DNA of 64,000 nucleotides, from NCBI RefSeq assembly GCF_000504305.1, contig NZ_KI632512.1, forward strand, positions 3,474,404-3,538,403, read 5' to 3'. Positions 60,561-64,000 of the stretch are shown here, one piece after another. Every line of letters begins with the position of its first letter. Position 1 is the stretch's first letter. The notes beneath the pieces were generated by a model. The model saw only the letters and a list, made by a program, of their open reading frames with translations. It was not told the origin of the DNA and did no database searches. The DNA comes from Nitratidesulfovibrio termitidis HI1 (GTDB taxonomy: Bacteria > Desulfobacterota > Desulfovibrionia > Desulfovibrionales > Desulfovibrionaceae). Both the position numbers and the translations under genes were made by a program.

Positions 60561-62069
60561 CTACTTGTACAGCCGCTTGAGCAGCTTCAGCTTCAGGTCC
60601 GAACCGGGGGCGAAGCGCAGGGGGATGTCGAAGAAGTTGGAACCCACGGCTGCCGCGCGCGGGGCCGAGAAGGTGGCCAACCCGGCAGGGCCTGCCACCG
60701 CGCCATACCCGGCTTCGCCAACCCCGCCCTGCGGCAGGCGCGGGTTGGCAAGGTGGGTGGCCGCGTCGTTGATCAGCACGGCCCCGGCGCGAGTGGTTTC
60801 CATCAGCCGTTCGCCGCGCGCGTGGGCGGTGGTGAAGGCGTACAGCGCGGTAAGCGCGGGCAGCCCGGCCAGGAGGGCCGTGGCCTCGTCCAGCCGGGTG
60901 TAGGGGCGGACCACCAGTACGGGGCCGAAGCCTTCCTCGCGCAGCACCGGGCTGTCGTCGGGCACGTCGGTGATCAGGGCGGGCGGCACGTACAGGGAAG
61001 CGCGGTCAGCCTGGTTCGGGGCATCGCCGGGGCCGAAGGGCAGGGTGCGCCCGGCGGCCAGCCGTTCGGCCTGGCGCACGAACCCGGCGGCGGAGACCAT
61101 GCGGCCAAAGTCCGCGCTGGCGCGCGGCTGCGGGCCGAAGGCGCGTTCCAGTTCGGTGCGCAGCGCGTCCAGCACGCGGTCCAGCACGGTGCGCTGCACC
61201 AGCAGCACGTCTGGCGCGGCGCGCACCTGCCCGGCATGCAGAAACTTGGCCCACACGATGCGCCGGGCGGCCATGGCGATGTCCGCGTCGCCGTGCACCA
61301 GCGCGGCGGATGGCCCGCCGGTGATGGCGGCATACGGGGTCAGCGTGGGGGCGGCCAGGGCGGCGATGGTCCGCGCGCCGCGCGTGTCGCCGTCGTACCA
61401 CACGAAGTCGGGCGCGGCGGCCAGCAGGGCCTCGTCCGTTTCCGCGCCGCCGCTGACCACGGCCACGTGCTCCGGTTCGAAGTACTGGCGCACCATCCGG
61501 GCCACCATTTCCGCCGTGGCCGGGGCTTCCGCCGTAGGGCGCAGCACCACGGCGTTGCCCGCGCCGACGGCATCGGCCAGGGGCACCAGCAGGCTGCGGA
61601 ACGGATCGGCCCAGTGGGCGTACGTCACGACGCGTCCCAGCGGCTGACGGCGCACGTAGCTGCGCGCCTTGAACTGCCCCAGCGACGAAAGCACCCGCCG
61701 CCCGCCGCAGAAGCCGGGCACGGCCTTGATCAGCCAGTCGATCTCGTGCAGCACGGGCACCACCTCGCGCACCAGAAAGGGGTGCTCCGGGCGGCCATAG
61801 TCGGCGCGGATGGCGTCGGCCAGACGGTCGCGGTAGCCCTGCACGCCTTCGCGCAGGCGGCGCAGGGCGTCCACCCGCGCACCGGAGGGCAGCACCGCGC
61901 CCGAGGCTATGAACGCGGCCTGGCGGGCGGCCAGCGCGGCCATGTCTTCACCGATGACGGAAGGGTCGGTGGCGGAGGGGACGGAGGATGCGGTGGGGGC
62001 GCCGACAGGCGCGGGAGTTCCGGAAGCGGAGACGGATGCGGCAACGTCGTGGGCGGCGGACTGGGTCAT
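60561..62069 (-). CDS. Aldehyde-dehydrogenase-like protein without catalytic residues
   Basis: A 502-residue protein with the overall plan of class 3 aldehyde dehydrogenases (about 450 residues plus an Ala/Ser/Pro-rich N-terminus of 40). The key sites have changed: the usual AGQTCVAPD reads AGQVRAAPD, so the nucleophilic cysteine is R283; the usual LELGGK reads AAITGGP, so the general base is lost (I249); the usual PWNYP reads HWADP; and the cofactor lysine in LKPSE is R177. Nonetheless the reading frame and the flanking fold motifs (GNAVVLRP, EEGFGPVLVV, FGR-like end) are intact. It is most likely a pseudoenzyme with a binding or structural role. AAGGAG precedes the ATG. Confidence 0.85.
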   Translation of the reverse strand: MTQSAAHDVAASVSASGTPAPVGAPTASSVPSATDPSVIGEDMAALAARQAAFIASGAVLPSGARVDALRRLREGVQGYRDRLADAIRADYGRPEHPFLVREVVPVLHEIDWLIKAVPGFCGGRRVLSSLGQFKARSYVRRQPLGRVVTYAHWADPFRSLLVPLADAVGAGNAVVLRPTAEAPATAEMVARMVRQYFEPEHVAVVSGGAETDEALLAAAPDFVWYDGDTRGARTIAALAAPTLTPYAAITGGPSAALVHGDADIAMAARRIVWAKFLHAGQVRAAPDVLLVQRTVLDRVLDALRTELERAFGPQPRASADFGRMVSAAGFVRQAERLAAGRTLPFGPGDAPNQADRASLYVPPALITDVPDDSPVLREEGFGPVLVVRPYTRLDEATALLAGLPALTALYAFTTAHARGERLMETTRAGAVLINDAATHLANPRLPQGGVGEAGYGAVAGPAGLATFSAPRAAAVGSNFFDIPLRFAPGSDLKLKLLKRLYK

Positions 62070-62521
62070 GGCGCACTCCTTGGCGGACGTTCCGGCACGG
62101 GGCGGATGCGCCCCGCCCGATACGCAATGTTCGGGGGACTGCTGGCGGCTGGCCGGGGCGCGGGACGCCGACTGGCGTCGTGAAAGCCCCGCGTGCGACG
62201 GACGGGCATGGGTGCGTGCCCGGTACGGACCGCCATTTTCCACAGATAACGCATCCCGCGTCGTCACGCCAGAGGGAAAGGGCGGGCCGGGGACCCTTGA
62301 CAGGTCTGGCATTGCGGTGCAGCATACACTGGCCTTCGTGCGGCCCGGCGTCTGGAGCCTGCTGTTCTGCAGCAGCCAATGACGCTGACGGGGCCGGTCA
62401 CTGCGGGCGCACGCGACACCGCTTGCGCCCCTTCGGCGTGCCCGTGGCACGGCGTGACGCAGGTGCCCCTTTCCCCATGCCGCGCGGATGCCGCAATGAT
62501 CCGTCAGGGAGAGTTCTTACC
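62070..62521. other. Divergent region between the aldehyde-dehydrogenase-like and COG2509 genes
   Basis: 452 bases without a convincing gene. No promoter could be assigned; only the GGGAGA ribosome-binding site of the downstream gene (about 62508) is evident. Confidence 0.55.
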
Positions 62522-63913
62522 ATGTCCAAGGGTTCCAATCAGTTCGATGTCATCGTCGTGGGCGGCGGCCCCGCCGGGCTGTTCGCCGCGTACCATCTTG
62601 CCGAGCATTCCGGCCTGCGCACCTGCCTCATCGAGCGTGGGCAGGACGTGCGCAAGCGCAGCTGCCCCATCAACAAGACGCAGAAATGTCTGAAGTGCAA
62701 GCCGTGCCACATCCTGTCCGGCATGGGCGGGGGCGGCCTGTTTTCGGACGGCAAGCTCAATTTCATCCACAAGCTGGGCAAGACCGACCTTACCCAGTTC
62801 ATGCCCCGTTCCGAGGCGGAGGCGCTGATCAACGAAACGGAGACCATCTTCAACCGTTTCGGCATGGACGGCCCGGTCTACCCCTCGGACATGGAGGCGG
62901 CCAAAGCCATCCGCAAGCAGGCCAAGAAGCACGGCATCGACCTGCTGCTCATCAAGCAGAAACACCTCGGCAGCGACTGCCTGCCCGACCATATCGCCTC
63001 CATGTGCGCGCATATCCACGACAAGGGCGTGGACATCCGTACGGGTGAAGAAGTGCGTTCGCTTACCGTGGAAAACGGTGCGGTGCGCGGCCTGGTCACC
63101 GACAAGGGCGAATATGCCTGCAAGGCGGTAATCATCGCCCCCGGCCGCGTGGGCGCGGACTGGGTGGGCGAACTGGCGCGCGGGCACGGCCTGGCCGTGA
63201 GCCAGCGCGGCATAGAGGTGGGCGTGCGCGTGGAAGTGCACAAGGACATCATGTCGGACATCACCAACGTGATCTACGACCCCACCTTCTTCGTGCAGAC
63301 CGACAAGTACGACGACCAGACCCGCACCTTCTGCACCAATCCGGAAGGGTTCATCGCGCTGGAGAACTATCAGGACTTCGTGTGCGTGAACGGCCACGCC
63401 TACCGTCACCGCAAGTCGGAAAACACCAACTTCGCCTTCCTGTCCAAGGTGGTGCTGACCGACCCGGTGTCCGACAACCAGGGCTACGGCACCGCCATCG
63501 GGCGGCTGGCCACCATCATCGGCGGCGGCAAGCCCATCTTGCAGCGCTTCGGCGATTTGCGGCGGGGCCGCCGGTCAACGTGGAACCGCATCAACAAGGG
63601 CTACATAGAACCCACCATGACCAACGTGGTGCCCGGCGACATCGCCATGGCCCTGCCGGAACGCATTGTCACCAATCTTGTGGAAGGGCTGGAGCAACTG
63701 AACAACGTCATGCCTGGCATCGCCAACGAGGAAACGCTGCTCTACGCGCCGGAGATCAAGTTCTTCGCCACCCAGGTGGAGACGGACAACCGGCTGGAAA
63801 CTTCGCTCAAGGGGCTGTTCGTGGCGGGCGACGGGCCGGGCGTCGCGGGCAACATCGTGTCCGCCGCGGCCACCGGGCTGATCCCGGCCAAGGCCATCAT
63901 CGAACGGATGTAG
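62522..63913 (+). CDS. FAD-dependent oxidoreductase of the COG2509 type
   Basis: A 463-residue flavoprotein. The FAD-binding Rossmann motif VIVVGGGPAGLFAA is at residues 10-23, and the C-terminal FAD site GLFVAGDGPGVAGN near residue 434. A cysteine-rich segment (CPINKTQKCLKCKPCHILSG, residues 48-67) followed by GGGGLFSDGKLN matches the uncharacterised dehydrogenases of COG2509 and may hold an iron-sulfur cluster or disulfide. The substrate is unknown. A GGGAGAG site lies before the ATG. The last gene seen; the remaining 84 bases hold no recognisable feature. Confidence 0.87.
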   Translation: MSKGSNQFDVIVVGGGPAGLFAAYHLAEHSGLRTCLIERGQDVRKRSCPINKTQKCLKCKPCHILSGMGGGGLFSDGKLNFIHKLGKTDLTQFMPRSEAEALINETETIFNRFGMDGPVYPSDMEAAKAIRKQAKKHGIDLLLIKQKHLGSDCLPDHIASMCAHIHDKGVDIRTGEEVRSLTVENGAVRGLVTDKGEYACKAVIIAPGRVGADWVGELARGHGLAVSQRGIEVGVRVEVHKDIMSDITNVIYDPTFFVQTDKYDDQTRTFCTNPEGFIALENYQDFVCVNGHAYRHRKSENTNFAFLSKVVLTDPVSDNQGYGTAIGRLATIIGGGKPILQRFGDLRRGRRSTWNRINKGYIEPTMTNVVPGDIAMALPERIVTNLVEGLEQLNNVMPGIANEETLLYAPEIKFFATQVETDNRLETSLKGLFVAGDGPGVAGNIVSAAATGLIPAKAIIERM

Positions 63914-64000
63914 CCGGGCGGTGCGCCGCTGCTTCCGGGAATCGGGGGCCGCGACGTGGATGTACAGGCACGAAACGGACGGGGCGTCTTGCGGGGCGCC

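Overview
The window is high-GC DNA (my estimate is 60-67% G+C) whose gene content points to a sulfate-reducing deltaproteobacterium of the Desulfovibrio/Nitratidesulfovibrio group. The decisive marker is a complete hmc operon (hmcA-F, rrf1, rrf2), with a 16-haem HmcA and the gene order known from Desulfovibrio vulgaris. No tRNA, rRNA, CRISPR array or transposase gene was recognised.

Layout. 1-4700: tail of a sulfotransferase-like gene, then a sulfonate/taurine-type ABC importer (two ATPases, permease, binding protein) and a small membrane protein. 4757-12962 (minus strand): a single-domain response regulator and the Hmc transmembrane redox operon with its regulators rrf1/rrf2. 13846-16664: a TIM-barrel protein, a Tat-exported metallo-beta-lactamase-fold protein and MscL. 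17334-22530: branched-chain amino-acid-type ABC transporter livJHMGF. 22878-24232 (minus): nifV plus a coupled 29-residue peptide. 24873-36102: nif cluster nifH-I1-I2-D-K, a NifB-like protein lacking the radical-SAM cysteines, a 2Fe-2S ferredoxin, nifE, nifN, nifB. 36355-41100 (minus): a second livJHMGF set. 41325-46671 (minus): 4-aminobutyrate aminotransferase, a sigma54 activator and succinate-semialdehyde-type dehydrogenase, a likely GABA catabolic group. 47284-52292: rhodanese, acetolactate synthase small subunit, phosphate butyryltransferase and butyrate kinase, TetR regulator. 52457-63913: DUF4139 protein, cupin, an operon of glycosyltransferase, YkgJ-like protein and class A penicillin-binding protein, an aldehyde-dehydrogenase-like pseudoenzyme and a COG2509 flavoprotein.

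How the genes work together. NifH/D/K form nitrogenase. NifB, NifE/N and NifV make its cofactor, NifI1/I2 would switch activity with nitrogen status, and a sigma54 promoter drives nifH. Hmc links periplasmic haems to cytoplasmic iron-sulfur chemistry and is the kind of electron conduit this lifestyle needs. The two amino-acid importers flank nif, and the GABA group releases nitrogen and succinate.

Most striking observation: at least nine copies (plus one half copy) of a roughly 130-bp intergenic fold-back element, between nifI2 and nifD, after nifK, after nifB, inside hmc, inside liv and elsewhere. Each has four nested stems around a short loop ending in AAGA. The paired arms differ between copies yet remain complementary within each copy, which is direct covariation evidence for a conserved structure. 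A second, smaller palindromic module is nested inside three of the copies at different positions and orientations. I do not recognise a named family for either. Also notable are a NifB paralogue that has lost all three cluster-binding cysteines, a NifN with a regularly spaced cysteine-rich N-terminus, an aldehyde dehydrogenase without catalytic residues, and in-frame minisatellites in several genes.
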